Of a DNA stretch of 64,000 nucleotides, positions 33,206 to 42,866 are shown in pieces. Both the position numbers and the translations under genes were made by a program. Source of the DNA: Flavipsychrobacter stenotrophus (GTDB lineage: Bacteria; Bacteroidota; Bacteroidia; Chitinophagales; Chitinophagaceae). Numbering within the stretch: position 1 is the first letter of the stretch; the number at the start of each line of letters is the position of its first letter. The stretch spans positions 992,001-1,056,000 of the forward strand of contig NZ_PPSL01000002.1 of the NCBI RefSeq assembly GCF_002954265.1, read 5' to 3'. The notes beneath the pieces are model-generated. The model was given only the letters and a program-made list of their open reading frames with translations, ran no database searches and was not told the origin of the DNA.

Positions 33206-35602
33206 ATGAATAAGATCAGCATTTATATCTTCTTCCTTATAGCTATATGCACTAATACCAACGTGTCAATAGCGCAGGATGCACCGGCACCCACCATGCA
33301 AAATGTAACGGGCAACGTATACGATGAAGCATCGAGAACACCACTGTCGGGTGTAGTTATTCTGCAACTGAATACAGGTGTCACACTCAATGGAGGCGTT
33401 ACTGACTCAGCAGGACACTTTAAGATTGCCGTGCCAATTGGCAGGCAAACATTCAAGCTTACCTATATGGGCTATGAGAGCCGCGTGATCAATGACGTGA
33501 TCGTTACTGCAGGCAAGGAAGTAAACCTGAACATAGCCATGCAGGAGGCCCTGCATAAACTGAACGAAGTAACGGTAGTGTACAACAAGGCCAAAGACAA
33601 AACGCGCACCAACAATGATATGGCGCAGGTAAGCGCCCGCTCATTCAACGTAGAAGAAACCAAAAAGTATGCCGGTGCACTGGGTGACCCATCGCGTATG
33701 GCGGCGAACTTTGCCGGTGTAGCATCTGGCAATGATGCTACTAATGACATAGTGGTGAGAGGTAATTCTCCATCAGGCATGCTGTGGCAGTTGGGTGGAC
33801 TGAACATTCCTAATCCTAACCATTACGGATCATTGGGCAGTACGGGCGGACCGGTAAGCATGATCAACAACAATAACATCGATAAGTCTGACTTTATCAC
33901 CAGTGCATTTCCAGCGCAATATGGCAATGCGGTAGCCGGGGTATTTGATATCAAACTAAGAGACGGCAATAAGGATAAGAAGGAGTTTATGGCGCAGGTA
34001 GGTTTCAATGGTTTTGAGCTGGGTGCGGAAGGGCCACTGGGCAAGAAGAAGAACACATCATATCTTATCAATTACAGGTATTCGACACTAGGGTTGTTCC
34101 AGACACTGGGTATCAATTTTGGCACAGGCTCTGCGACACCCTTCTACCAGGATCTGAACTATAAAATAACAACACAAGTAAGCAAGACCGCCAAGGTGAG
34201 TCTGTTCGGTATTGCCGGACTAAGCTCGATAGATTTCCTGGGCAAAGATGTAGACAGCACAAAAACAGAACTTTATGGCGGCGATCCTTATGCCAACCAG
34301 ATGAGCAGGTATGCTACAACAATAACAGGACTCAGCTATGAGCAGCGTCTGTCGTCGAAAACCTTTACCCGCCTTACTCTTGGGTATTCCTCTACTTACG
34401 AAAAGTACAATGAAGATTCGCTTAGCTACATAGGTAACTCTGTTACGCCAACCTACTATCATAAATTCACCACCGGTAAAATGTCGGCTATATGGATGAT
34501 AGCACATAAGCTGAGTGCAAAGGATAATGTGGAAGCTGGTATAACCTATGACCACACCAACTTCTTCCTTAACGACAAGCAACTGCACCCTGGCAGCCCC
34601 GATGAAGTATACGTGGACAATAAAGGCAACTATGGACTGGCGCAGGCATATGCACAATGGAAACACAGATTTACCAACAATTTTGCAGCAGTAGGCGGTA
34701 TGCACTTCCAATACCTTACTATAAGTAATTCGATAGCCGCTGAGCCACGCCTTAGCTTTAGGTATGCATTCAACAGTAAGCAGGCATTAAGTGCAAGCTA
34801 TGGATTGCACCACCAGGCGCAGAATCTGTACACCTATTATGCACAGACTGAAACAGCAACCGGCATCACCTATACCAACAAAGATCTTGGCTTTACGCGT
34901 AGTAATCATTTTGTGCTTACTTACGACTGGAACATAACCCAAAACCTGCGACTGAAAGCAGAGACCTACTACCAGGCATTGGCAAATATCCCGGTTGAAC
35001 GTACTTCATCAGCATACTCAGAAGTGAATTCAGGTGCTAATTTCAATAACTCATTTGCAGATAGCCTGGCGAATAAAGGCACCGGTCGTAACTATGGTGC
35101 GGAGATAACACTTGAGCGTTTCTTTAACAAGGGATACTACTTCCTGTTTACCACGTCACTGTTTCAGTCTTACTACAAGGGCAGCGATGGTGTAGAGCGC
35201 AATACAGCCTTTAATACCAATTATGTGTTCAATGCATTGGCAGGTAAAGAGTTTAAGCTGGGCACTAAAGGAAGCGTATTAGCACTCAATCTTAAGCTAA
35301 CTACCGTTGGCGGCAGGTACCTTACACCTATAGACCTTGACCAGTCGCGTATAGAAGGCAAGGCTGTATATAAAGTAGAGCAGGCATTTTCAGAAAAACA
35401 ATCTCCGTACCTGAGGGCAGACGTAAAGATCGCTTACCGCAAGGAATACAAAAAGAGTACACTGGAAGTAGCCCTGGATATGCAGAACATCACCAACAAC
35501 CAGAACGTATTTACCAAGGGATATGACGCAAAAGCAGGTAAAATTGTGACCGTGTATCAGCAGAGTTTCTTCCCTATTCCTATGATCAGGTATACATTCT
35601 AA
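33206..35602 (+). CDS. TonB-dependent receptor with carboxypeptidase-regulatory-like N-domain
   Basis: A 798-residue outer-membrane receptor. A signal peptide ends NVSIAQD. A CarboxypepD_reg-like domain covers residues about 33-115 (VTGNVYDEASRTPLSGVVIL, FKLTYMGYESRVINDV). A plug follows (DPSRMAANFAGVASGNDATN, VVRGNSPSGMLWQLGGLNIP), then a barrel with many aromatic strand ends and a final PIPMIRYTF. It has no STN domain, so it cannot by itself be the signalling receptor for the FecR upstream. No SusD partner follows. The substrate is unknown. Confidence 0.88.
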   Translation: MNKISIYIFFLIAICTNTNVSIAQDAPAPTMQNVTGNVYDEASRTPLSGVVILQLNTGVTLNGGVTDSAGHFKIAVPIGRQTFKLTYMGYESRVINDVIVTAGKEVNLNIAMQEALHKLNEVTVVYNKAKDKTRTNNDMAQVSARSFNVEETKKYAGALGDPSRMAANFAGVASGNDATNDIVVRGNSPSGMLWQLGGLNIPNPNHYGSLGSTGGPVSMINNNNIDKSDFITSAFPAQYGNAVAGVFDIKLRDGNKDKKEFMAQVGFNGFELGAEGPLGKKKNTSYLINYRYSTLGLFQTLGINFGTGSATPFYQDLNYKITTQVSKTAKVSLFGIAGLSSIDFLGKDVDSTKTELYGGDPYANQMSRYATTITGLSYEQRLSSKTFTRLTLGYSSTYEKYNEDSLSYIGNSVTPTYYHKFTTGKMSAIWMIAHKLSAKDNVEAGITYDHTNFFLNDKQLHPGSPDEVYVDNKGNYGLAQAYAQWKHRFTNNFAAVGGMHFQYLTISNSIAAEPRLSFRYAFNSKQALSASYGLHHQAQNLYTYYAQTETATGITYTNKDLGFTRSNHFVLTYDWNITQNLRLKAETYYQALANIPVERTSSAYSEVNSGANFNNSFADSLANKGTGRNYGAEITLERFFNKGYYFLFTTSLFQSYYKGSDGVERNTAFNTNYVFNALAGKEFKLGTKGSVLALNLKLTTVGGRYLTPIDLDQSRIEGKAVYKVEQAFSEKQSPYLRADVKIAYRKEYKKSTLEVALDMQNITNNQNVFTKGYDAKAGKIVTVYQQSFFPIPMIRYTF

Positions 35603-35680
35603 AAGCAACTAAATAGTGGACATATTTGGTGACCTACGCCCTATCAACATTAGTCAAAGAGATCTATAGCCCCTGTCATT

Positions 35681-35712
35681 AAAATAGCCGCCACATGTGT
35701 GACGGCTATTTT
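35681..35712. terminator. Bidirectional terminator
   Basis: AAAATAGCCG (35681-35690) pairs perfectly with CGGCTATTTT (35703-35712), with a U-rich end in either direction. It separates the convergent receptor and peptidase genes. Confidence 0.85.
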
Positions 35713-35734
35713 TGTAATTCACTGACAATTTCAA

Positions 35735-36679
35735 TTATTTATAGATCAATACCTCATTCCTGCCTTCACTTGTTTTGCAAGCTCTGTACATACCCTCACT
35801 ATTAAAAGGCATTTCAATATTGCCATGTTTGTCCAAGGCTATAAGGCCGCCTTCGCCGCCTATTTCCACCAGCTTATCATGCACTACTATGTCGCAGGCT
35901 TCTTTCAATGAAAGGCCTTTGTAGTCTATAAGACAGGAGATATCATATGCCACTACCGAGCGGATGAACAACTCGCCAACACCGGTGCAGGATATGGCAC
36001 AGGTATCGTTGTTGGCATACGTGCCTGCACCTATTACGGGGCTATCTCCTATACGTCCGAATTTTTTGTTGGTCAATCCGCCGGTACTGGTTGCTGCGGC
36101 CAGATTGCCATTCATATCGAGGGCTACAGCTCCTACTGTGCCAAATTTCTTGTCCGTTTTTTCTTCTTCCTTAACGGTGTGGTCCAGTTGCACTACATCA
36201 TCTTTCAGTGCCTGCTGCCACTGCTGGTAGCGTTGCTCGGTGTAGAAGTAGGCATCCTCTTCCATAGCCATGCCTTGTGCCCTTGCGAATTCTTCTGCTC
36301 CCACACCGGCCAGCATTACATGGCCGCTATGCTCCATCACAGCCCTGGCCACTTGTACGGGGTTCTTTACATGTGCTATACCACATACTGCGCCCGCAGC
36401 CAGGGTTTTACCATCCATTAGCGCTGCATCCATTTCCTGCATACCCTTGTTGTTAAATACGCTGCCTTTGCCGGCGTTAAACAATGGAAAATCTTCAAGG
36501 CTGGTGACAGCTGCCTCTATTGCATCAACGGCACTACCGCCGGCTTCCAGTATCTTATAACCTGCATCTATGGCATTCTGCAAGCCTGTTTCATACTGCA
36601 ATTGCAGTTCGGGGGTCATTGTGCTGCGTAAAATGGTGCCCGCACCGCCATGTATGGCAATGCAATATTTTTGTGTCAT
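35735..36679 (-). CDS. Isoaspartyl peptidase / L-asparaginase (Ntn hydrolase)
   Basis: A 314-residue plant-type asparaginase. The start has IAIHGGAGTI. The autocleavage site is KKFG-T181-VGAVALD, where Thr181 becomes the N-terminal nucleophile of the beta subunit. Further signatures are GGLTNKKFGRIGDSPVIGAG and SCTGVGELFIRS. The enzyme cleaves beta-aspartyl dipeptides and asparagine. There is no signal peptide, so it is cytoplasmic. Length and motifs are complete. Confidence 0.93.
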   Translation of the reverse strand: MTQKYCIAIHGGAGTILRSTMTPELQLQYETGLQNAIDAGYKILEAGGSAVDAIEAAVTSLEDFPLFNAGKGSVFNNKGMQEMDAALMDGKTLAAGAVCGIAHVKNPVQVARAVMEHSGHVMLAGVGAEEFARAQGMAMEEDAYFYTEQRYQQWQQALKDDVVQLDHTVKEEEKTDKKFGTVGAVALDMNGNLAAATSTGGLTNKKFGRIGDSPVIGAGTYANNDTCAISCTGVGELFIRSVVAYDISCLIDYKGLSLKEACDIVVHDKLVEIGGEGGLIALDKHGNIEMPFNSEGMYRACKTSEGRNEVLIYK

Positions 36680-36747
36680 ATACCTTTATTTCTGTGTAAG
36701 AAGATAAAAGTAGTGTTTTTATCTGTGGAAGGAAATTGAAAAATCGC

Positions 36748-37401
36748 CTATTGCTGACTCAGCAACTTATACTCCTCATTAGAGATCATCTTGTAGTCGG
36801 CAGGAATACGAAAGACAGCGTTCTCTACCGGCGACTGACTTACCGATTCAGCCACCATGTGCATGGTAAACCCTTTTACGTCATCGGAGTAAGTGTACTC
36901 TAATGGCATAAAGCGGGAATCGGGAAAGCGTTCATAGGTGATAGTTTTGTCAGGGTACCAATCGAGGCTAACATATAAATTAGCCTTCGATCCGTTTTTA
37001 TAGACCAATACTGTTTTCATGGCCTTCTTGCCCGCAATAACCTTTTCCTTGTCCGGATCTTCCAGCATAGTAAATCCTTTATAAGGTTCCTGCCTGCTGC
37101 TCATTTCGTCCATAGATAGCTGTATGGCGTATTTCCTGCCATTATTAGATCTCAGCGAATAGACGGTATTGTCATTGGTGTTGATCAACTCCACATTCTC
37201 AAAACCATTGCTCAGTTTCAGTTCCTTTCTAATAAAGCCATTCTTGAACGTGAATATGTAAGTACCGGTAAACGTTGCTTCGGCCTTGTTCTTAAACTCC
37301 ACTTTATACTTTACAGTCCCTTCAGTAAACGGGCACTGTGCCATGGCAACGACCACAGAAAGGAGAAGAAATGACAGTAAAAAGAGTACTTTGTTTTTCA
37401 T
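36748..37401 (-). CDS. Exported DUF4412-like protein
   Basis: From ATG 37401 (MKNKVLFLLSFLLLSVVVAM) the product has 217 residues with a signal peptide. The frame to 37461 adds 20 residues before it and is unlikely. The body is all-beta (GTVKYKVEFKNKAEATFTGT, NTVYSLRSNNGRKYAIQL). The C-terminal FRIPADYKMISNEEYK is like the tail of DUF4412-type periplasmic proteins. Function is unknown. Confidence 0.6.
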   Translation of the reverse strand: MKNKVLFLLSFLLLSVVVAMAQCPFTEGTVKYKVEFKNKAEATFTGTYIFTFKNGFIRKELKLSNGFENVELINTNDNTVYSLRSNNGRKYAIQLSMDEMSSRQEPYKGFTMLEDPDKEKVIAGKKAMKTVLVYKNGSKANLYVSLDWYPDKTITYERFPDSRFMPLEYTYSDDVKGFTMHMVAESVSQSPVENAVFRIPADYKMISNEEYKLLSQQ

Positions 37402-37565
37402 TGTTTGTCTTGGTAATTCAGGGCAATTGAGATATAGAAAATATGGATACAATTTACGCAATCTGCTTTATTCACAACACTTTTGGTTAAATTATATTTA
37501 CACTCCGACCATTAAAGCTGTAGAATTCGTACATTGCTTGTTGATATTATAACAAGTTTGGTGCC

Positions 37566-39254
37566 ATGATTTTTTTGAAGAAGTTGACTAAAGCAAACGG
37601 ATTTATTGCGGGTGCTGCCCTATCGGCAACTGCATTCTTTTTTATACATGCCCGCTCGGCAGATGATCCCTATTTTGAAATTTCCAAGAATCTCGATATT
37701 TACACCAACCTCTTCAAGGAGCTGAACACCTATTATGTTGATCCTATTGAACCGGGCAAACTGGTAAAAACGGGGGTTGACGCTATGCTGGATGACCTGG
37801 ACCCGTATACCAACTACATTACCGAGTCTGATGTGGAGGATTATGAATTCATGACCACGGGTAAGTATGGTGGCATTGGCGCTAATATGCACCGCAAGGG
37901 CGATGATATATTTGTAGGCGATGTTTACGAGAACAGCCCGGCACAAAAGGCAGGTCTGCATCCCGGCGATGTGGTGATATCGGTAGACAATCAACAGGTA
38001 AAAGGAAAGAGCGTAGATGATCTGAGTCTTCTATTAAAAGGATCTCCCGGCACTCAACTTACCTTAAAGATCAAAGATGCTTACACCGGTGTAGAATCTT
38101 CCAAGATCATTACCCGCGGTGAAATTGAAATATCCAGTGTTCCTTACGCCTCGCTCATTGGTCCGGGTAAAGATATTGCTTATGTGAAGCTCACTCAGTT
38201 TACGCAGGGTTGTGCGCGCCAGGTAAGAAATGCTTACGACAGTCTGAAGAAAGCACAACCTGCTCTGAAAGGCCTTGTGCTGGATGTAAGGAATAACCCG
38301 GGCGGATTGGTAGATGAAGCCGTGAATATCTGCAACATATTTGTAGACCGCGACCAGACAGTGGTAACCACGCGTGGCAAGATACCCGATATGGACAAAG
38401 ACTATAAAACAGCAGGTACGGTCTGGAACAAAGATCTTCCGCTCACGGTACTGGTCAATAAGTCTTCTGCATCAGCGTCAGAGATCGTGGCAGGCACTAT
38501 GCAAGACCTCGACAGGGGCGTGATCATTGGTGAGCGCTCATATGGCAAAGGGCTTGTGCAGGTAACCCGTCCTCTGGGTTTCAATGCGCATCTTAAACTC
38601 ACCATTGCCCGCTATTACACGCCCAGTGGCCGTTGTATACAGGCGCTCGACTATACTCACCGCAATGCAGACCACTCTGTAAGTACGTTTGCCGACTCCC
38701 TAAAGAAATCATACAAAACCCGCAATGGCCGTACCGTGCTTAGCGGCGGAGGCATAGAGCCAGACGTGAAGATCAAAGACGATCCTACCAGTCAGCTAGC
38801 TATTACACTCTACGTAAAGAATTACCTGTTTGACTACGCAACCGACTATGCCGGCAAGCATAAATCAATTGCGGACCCAACAAAATTCTCATTAACCGAA
38901 GCAGAGTTCGCCGACTTTACAAAATGGCTGGACAAGAAAGATTATTCTTATAAAACAGAGACCGAGTCAGAACTGGATTCATTAAAAGCGATAGCGGTAA
39001 AAGAAAAGTACTACGACGATACCAAGGCTGAATTTGATGCACTGAAGGCTAAACTATCTCACGATAAAAAGCAAGACCTGCAGAAGAACAAAGAGGCAGT
39101 AAAGCAAATGCTGGAGAACGAGATCGTATCCCGCTATTACTTCAGCAAAGGCCGCATAGCGCAAAATATGCAGCACGATAAAGAACTGGATAAGGCAGTT
39201 GCGCTAATAGCATCAAGTGCCGAATTTGACGCCTTACTTAAAGTGAAGAAATAG
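37566..39254 (+). CDS. C-terminal processing peptidase (S41 family, CtpA/Prc-like)
   Basis: A 562-residue periplasmic serine protease with an N-terminal anchor (FIAGAALSATAFFFIHA). A PDZ domain covers residues about 100-170 (YGGIGANMHRKGDDIFVGDV, SPAQKAGLHPGDVVISVD). The S41 core has the probable catalytic Ser303 in KSSASASEIVAG and Lys328 in ERSYGKGLVQ, a 25-residue spacing as in E. coli Prc. It should trim or degrade periplasmic proteins from their C-termini. The 3' end overlaps the convergent NUDIX gene by 17 bp. Confidence 0.93.
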   Translation: MIFLKKLTKANGFIAGAALSATAFFFIHARSADDPYFEISKNLDIYTNLFKELNTYYVDPIEPGKLVKTGVDAMLDDLDPYTNYITESDVEDYEFMTTGKYGGIGANMHRKGDDIFVGDVYENSPAQKAGLHPGDVVISVDNQQVKGKSVDDLSLLLKGSPGTQLTLKIKDAYTGVESSKIITRGEIEISSVPYASLIGPGKDIAYVKLTQFTQGCARQVRNAYDSLKKAQPALKGLVLDVRNNPGGLVDEAVNICNIFVDRDQTVVTTRGKIPDMDKDYKTAGTVWNKDLPLTVLVNKSSASASEIVAGTMQDLDRGVIIGERSYGKGLVQVTRPLGFNAHLKLTIARYYTPSGRCIQALDYTHRNADHSVSTFADSLKKSYKTRNGRTVLSGGGIEPDVKIKDDPTSQLAITLYVKNYLFDYATDYAGKHKSIADPTKFSLTEAEFADFTKWLDKKDYSYKTETESELDSLKAIAVKEKYYDDTKAEFDALKAKLSHDKKQDLQKNKEAVKQMLENEIVSRYYFSKGRIAQNMQHDKELDKAVALIASSAEFDALLKVKK

Positions 39255-39891
39255 GCAGAAGGCCAGCATCGCGCAACACCGCTTCCAGCTCTGATAATAT
39301 CATAGCTGTAGCGCCCCATATTATTGTGCTGTCTTGCAGTACATAGGCATTTACCTTAAGCTTTACATCGGGCATGGCGGGTGAGGTGACGTGCGTTACT
39401 TCCTTTCTCGACGGATGGGACAGATCACTTACCGGAACTTCAAGAATATAAGATACCTCAGCCTGGCTTAGGTTATAGGCTGGCCTTTGTGCCGAAAAGC
39501 CTACATAGGGATATACATTAAAATTGCTCACAGGTATGTAGAGCGAGGTAAGCGCGCCAAGAATATCTACATCGGCCGCCATTATACCCACTTCCTCATT
39601 TGCTTCTCTAAGGGCGGTTGCCCGGTAGTCGGCATCATTCTGCTCATAGCTGCCACCCGGAAAGCTCACCTGGCCGCTGTGCGGGGTGTTATCCTCCCTG
39701 CGTTTCATGAATAGAATATGAGGCTCACCATTTAGTGGAAAAATAAGACATAACACCGCACTGGGTCGGGCATTAGCGGGCACTGCCATAGGCATGGGCC
39801 TTACACGGCCCATCATCAATTCCTGGGCTTTACTGCCCGGCAGGGATTCCCTCAGGCGTTTCTTTATTTGGTCTATCTGCTGTTCTTCCAC
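39238..39891 (-). CDS. NUDIX hydrolase, CoA pyrophosphatase-like
   Basis: A 217-residue cytoplasmic enzyme, starting at GTG 39891. The NUDIX box is complete (GGSYEQNDADYRATALREAN then EEVGI). The preceding KRREDNTPHSGQVSFPGG is typical of the CoA diphosphatase (NudL/PCD1) branch, which cleaves coenzyme A to phosphopantetheine and 3',5'-ADP. A TACCTTTG -7 box lies 11-18 nt upstream. It overlaps the ctp gene convergently. Confidence 0.88.
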   Translation of the reverse strand: MEEQQIDQIKKRLRESLPGSKAQELMMGRVRPMPMAVPANARPSAVLCLIFPLNGEPHILFMKRREDNTPHSGQVSFPGGSYEQNDADYRATALREANEEVGIMAADVDILGALTSLYIPVSNFNVYPYVGFSAQRPAYNLSQAEVSYILEVPVSDLSHPSRKEVTHVTSPAMPDVKLKVNAYVLQDSTIIWGATAMILSELEAVLRDAGLLPISSL

Positions 39892-39901
39892 GTTCTATTG
39901 T

Positions 39902-39909
39902 CAAAGGTA
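39902..39909 (-). promoter_or_regulatory. Bacteroidota -7 promoter box (TACCTTTG)
   Basis: CAAAGGTA on the plus strand reads TACCTTTG on the minus strand, just upstream of the NUDIX start, giving a leader of only a few nucleotides. Confidence 0.45.
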
Positions 39910-40025
39910 TTAACTAGTCAATATATTCATGTTTTTTTCTGATCAGAAGTGCCCGTTCTGTAACCTTTACACGTAGGTAGATGTAGTATAAGGGTAGGTT
40001 CACAAAATAATAGAGCAAAACATAA

Positions 40026-40033
40026 TACCTTTG
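40026..40033 (+). promoter_or_regulatory. Bacteroidota -7 promoter box (TACCTTTG)
   Basis: TACCTTTG matches TAnnTTTG. It makes the TTG at 40031 (inside the box) an impossible start codon and points to a transcription start near 40040. Confidence 0.45.
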
Positions 40034-40072
40034 CAGTCGTATGAAAGGGTAAATTCTTTCTTATGTTATTCA

Positions 40073-40630
40073 TTGGCCGACATCAAAACACTATACAACA
40101 AGGTTCCACCACTGGTAAGGTCATTCTTACTAAAGGCCGCGCTTATATTTATAGTGTGGCAGCTGCTGTATAATTTTGTGCTCGATCCGATCAGAGTTCC
40201 AGACAGGCAATTGACCAATGCAACAGCCTACTCTACTGCGAAGTTTATGTCCGCATTTTATGACAATGTTGGTGCTGTCTATACACACAACAATGCTACC
40301 GCATCTGCCATTATTACTATAAACGGACGTGGTGTATTGGGTATACTCGATCCCTGCAACGGACTGGATATTTATGTGCTCTTTATTTCTTTTTTATTCT
40401 GCTTTCCCGGCACAGCCAAAAGGCGGGGATTGTTCATTTTAATGGGCCTACCTTACATCTATATCATCAATACTATCCGTTGTGCCTTGATAGGCTGGCT
40501 GAATATAGCGCACAGGGGTTGGGTAGATATCAGCCACCACTATATTTTTACTGCGGCTGTATATCTTCTTGTGTTCTACCTTTGGATGGAATATACCAAA
40601 ACGAAAAGAGCAACTGTACATGCGGGGTAG
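40073..40630 (+). CDS. Exosortase-family transpeptidase
   Basis: A polytopic membrane protein of about 185 residues with the three catalytic positions of exosortases/archaeosortases: Cys in LGILDPCNGLDIYVLF, Arg in IINTIRCALIGWLN and His in VDISHHYIFTAAVY. These enzymes cut a C-terminal sorting signal and may attach a glycan or lipid. No in-frame ATG fits. TTG 40073 is my best start; the frame is open to TTG 40031, which lies in the promoter box. The last codons overlap the next gene by 11 nt, a coupled pair. The subtype is uncertain, and no substrate tail of PEP-CTERM type was seen in the window. Confidence 0.8.
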   Translation: MADIKTLYNKVPPLVRSFLLKAALIFIVWQLLYNFVLDPIRVPDRQLTNATAYSTAKFMSAFYDNVGAVYTHNNATASAIITINGRGVLGILDPCNGLDIYVLFISFLFCFPGTAKRRGLFILMGLPYIYIINTIRCALIGWLNIAHRGWVDISHHYIFTAAVYLLVFYLWMEYTKTKRATVHAG

Positions 40631-41027
40631 AGCGCTATTTATCATTTCCTTTATTGTTATCATCTTATTCAGCTGGGCCAATGTTGATTATTTTGGCTCT
40701 GTGCATAACAATGCCTTTGGCCCAACGGTTAACCAGATCGTTCATATCATAGCATTTTTACTAACAGCGGGTATAGGCTATATTAACTGGCGCCAACATG
40801 ATAAGTGGGTCAATAGCCTATGGTTGGGATTATATGCATTAGTACTTCTATTGTTCCTGGCCAGCGGTGTGCTATTTCACTTCACCCACAATGAGCTGAT
40901 CAAACGCACAGGTGCAGGCCTGCGCAACAGGTTTACAGAGCCGCTCCCTTTTCTTGTTTTTTACCTGTTTACGGTGTTGTCCAAACAATTATCCCGAACC
41001 ACTGATACACACAATAAAAAGGGCTGA
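40620..41027 (+). CDS. Exosortase-associated small membrane protein
   Basis: A 135-residue protein with four predicted helices (ALFIISFIVIILFSWANV, NQIVHIIAFLLTAGIGYINW, SLWLGLYALVLLLFLASGVL, LPFLVFYLFTVLS). Its ATG at 40620 lies inside the exosortase gene. Bacteroidota exosortases such as XrtF are known to be paired with a small membrane partner. The position argues for the same here, though the family could not be confirmed. The stop codon lies in the terminator stem. Confidence 0.65.
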   Translation: MRGRALFIISFIVIILFSWANVDYFGSVHNNAFGPTVNQIVHIIAFLLTAGIGYINWRQHDKWVNSLWLGLYALVLLLFLASGVLFHFTHNELIKRTGAGLRNRFTEPLPFLVFYLFTVLSKQLSRTTDTHNKKG

Positions 41028-41047
41028 TCATGGTGATCAGCCCTTTT
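41017..41047. terminator. Bidirectional terminator
   Basis: AAAAGGGCTGATCA (41017-41030) pairs perfectly with TGATCAGCCCTTTT (41034-41047) around TGG. It ends the exosortase pair and the convergent barrel gene. Confidence 0.88.
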
Positions 41048-41066
41048 AGTATTTGCCAAAATTTTA

Positions 41067-42839
41067 TTAGAAGAAGTTATAATCTCGTCTGGCGGAGTTA
41101 AGCCTTATGCCCAGGTACACATAACTGGTAGTTAGTGGCCCGGCAGGATCGTAACCTACAGAAGAATAACCGTTATACACTTTCGAGGCATTATCGAATT
41201 TCCTGTAAACAGTACCTAGGTCAATAAACAGGTTTCTCGATGCCTGGTAAGACAGGTTCAGATTAATGCTCATTACCTGGCTCTTTGGTCCGTTAACCAT
41301 CTTTATCCCATAGTCTTTAGGGCGTGAAGTATATGTTTTGAATACATCGTTACCCAGGTTTGCACCGCCTGTATCTACGCCATGCACGTAGTACATGCCT
41401 TTAAGTGTTACCATCAGGTTTTTTGCGGGTTGGTAGCGGGCGATACCTATCATCTTTATATAGCCCGATCCAAGAGGATCGGCCAATGGCTGGTTGAAGT
41501 TGGTATAGTTGGCAATAGTGTCTTTGGCAGCATATGCATAAGGGCGTACCGCATCCAGTTCGGCCTGGAGGTCCAGGTTCTTTACGCCCAACGCATCAAA
41601 ATATTTGGCACCCAGCTGATAACCGTACTTATTACCGTACCATCCCTTTCCTGATACAAGTTCCGATGCCTTGAATTCGTTGAGCATGAACTGCCCGTAA
41701 AACTGCAGATGCTTTGCTGCTATGGCTTTAAAAGACCAGCCAATGAGCGATTTGTCTGCACTGCCATTAAAATTATTAGCCGCAAGCGTAAACGCTACCG
41801 GATTAAGGTAGTTGAGCTCATAGCCATTAGCACGGTCAAATATGATAGACTCAAAATAGCTTAGATTCAGCCATGGCCTTGCATTAAATGATATGAAGTG
41901 CATGGTGGCATACTTGTGCGCATATAGCTGATCGCCTGCCTGTTTATTGTATTGTCCCGTTAGCTGCAGGTACAAGCTCTCATAGTTAAGTTTCCATATT
42001 CTTGCACGCAACTTCAGGAAGGTCATGTTAGATGAGAAGTCGCTCAGGAAAAGGCTCGTAACACCATCGCCTATAAAGTTTTTACCCGACCCGAAGGTAA
42101 CACTCACCTTATCCTTCACAGCAGCGAAGTCTACGTAACCACTTGCATTGAAGTAAGAGAAGTTTGCACCTCTTGACTTAGGCACAAAAAAGTAGTCGGC
42201 ACCCGGCACTGCCATGTACTTGCCATCTTTCATAGCATAATTATATACGTATCCCGGCATAGATTCTATGTTGTCAGTCAGCATAGTATAGAAACCTATA
42301 CGCTTACCGAACCATCCGCGAAATTCAAGGTCATAGCTACCGTAAAGGTGATATCCGCTCAGTCCTTTTACCGATACGCTACCCCCGCCACTGTTGGCCT
42401 CTTGTGTAGAAACATAATTCTGCACCGGGTTTATGATCAGTAAAAAGTCCTTGGTCTTTACATAGCCCATGTTGTAACGGTCTTTGTATATCTTGCCCCA
42501 CAGGGTATGTTTTCCTTTTATAAATCCATTCTCATCAGCCGCCCATTCACCATGCTCGGCAACAAGCATACGCATATTATACAGGTCTATTTTGCTGAAT
42601 GGGTTTTTGCGGGTAGTGTCGGCGGCCCAGCTCTGCATAGATTCGGCAAAATGGACTGCATTCTTCCTTGACTCCAGTTTGTCACTTAAGTTCAGGCTAT
42701 CACATAGCCTCCCCGACCTTGTTTCCAACCTATCCAGCAGCAGGTAGTTGTCAGATCCGGTGGCTATATAGGTCGTTTGGGCAGTAGAACAGTAAGTTGA
42801 TAAAGCAAGGGCAAGAGCGAGGTAGGCTTTTTTCTGCAT
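41067..42839 (-). CDS. Wzi/RemB-like outer-membrane beta-barrel protein
   Basis: A 590-residue exported protein (signal KKAYLALALALSTYCSTAQ). Most of it reads as alternating amphipathic strands. The segment SGKNFIGDGVTSLFLSDFSS then NMTFLKLRARIWKLNYESLY resembles the core of Wzi capsule-assembly proteins and of the Flavobacterium gliding protein RemB. The ending ARRDYNFF provides a C-terminal aromatic. Surface attachment of polysaccharide or a gliding role is possible but unproven. It faces the exosortase pair across a shared terminator. Confidence 0.6.
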   Translation of the reverse strand: MQKKAYLALALALSTYCSTAQTTYIATGSDNYLLLDRLETRSGRLCDSLNLSDKLESRKNAVHFAESMQSWAADTTRKNPFSKIDLYNMRMLVAEHGEWAADENGFIKGKHTLWGKIYKDRYNMGYVKTKDFLLIINPVQNYVSTQEANSGGGSVSVKGLSGYHLYGSYDLEFRGWFGKRIGFYTMLTDNIESMPGYVYNYAMKDGKYMAVPGADYFFVPKSRGANFSYFNASGYVDFAAVKDKVSVTFGSGKNFIGDGVTSLFLSDFSSNMTFLKLRARIWKLNYESLYLQLTGQYNKQAGDQLYAHKYATMHFISFNARPWLNLSYFESIIFDRANGYELNYLNPVAFTLAANNFNGSADKSLIGWSFKAIAAKHLQFYGQFMLNEFKASELVSGKGWYGNKYGYQLGAKYFDALGVKNLDLQAELDAVRPYAYAAKDTIANYTNFNQPLADPLGSGYIKMIGIARYQPAKNLMVTLKGMYYVHGVDTGGANLGNDVFKTYTSRPKDYGIKMVNGPKSQVMSINLNLSYQASRNLFIDLGTVYRKFDNASKVYNGYSSVGYDPAGPLTTSYVYLGIRLNSARRDYNFF

Positions 42840-42866
42840 AAAGGCGTTTTACAGATATGTAAATTG

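Noticed and set aside
40073-40630. Naming the exosortase XrtF
   Set aside because: The size and partner gene fit, but the active-site context is DPCNGLD, not the form I remember for XrtF, so the subtype is left open.
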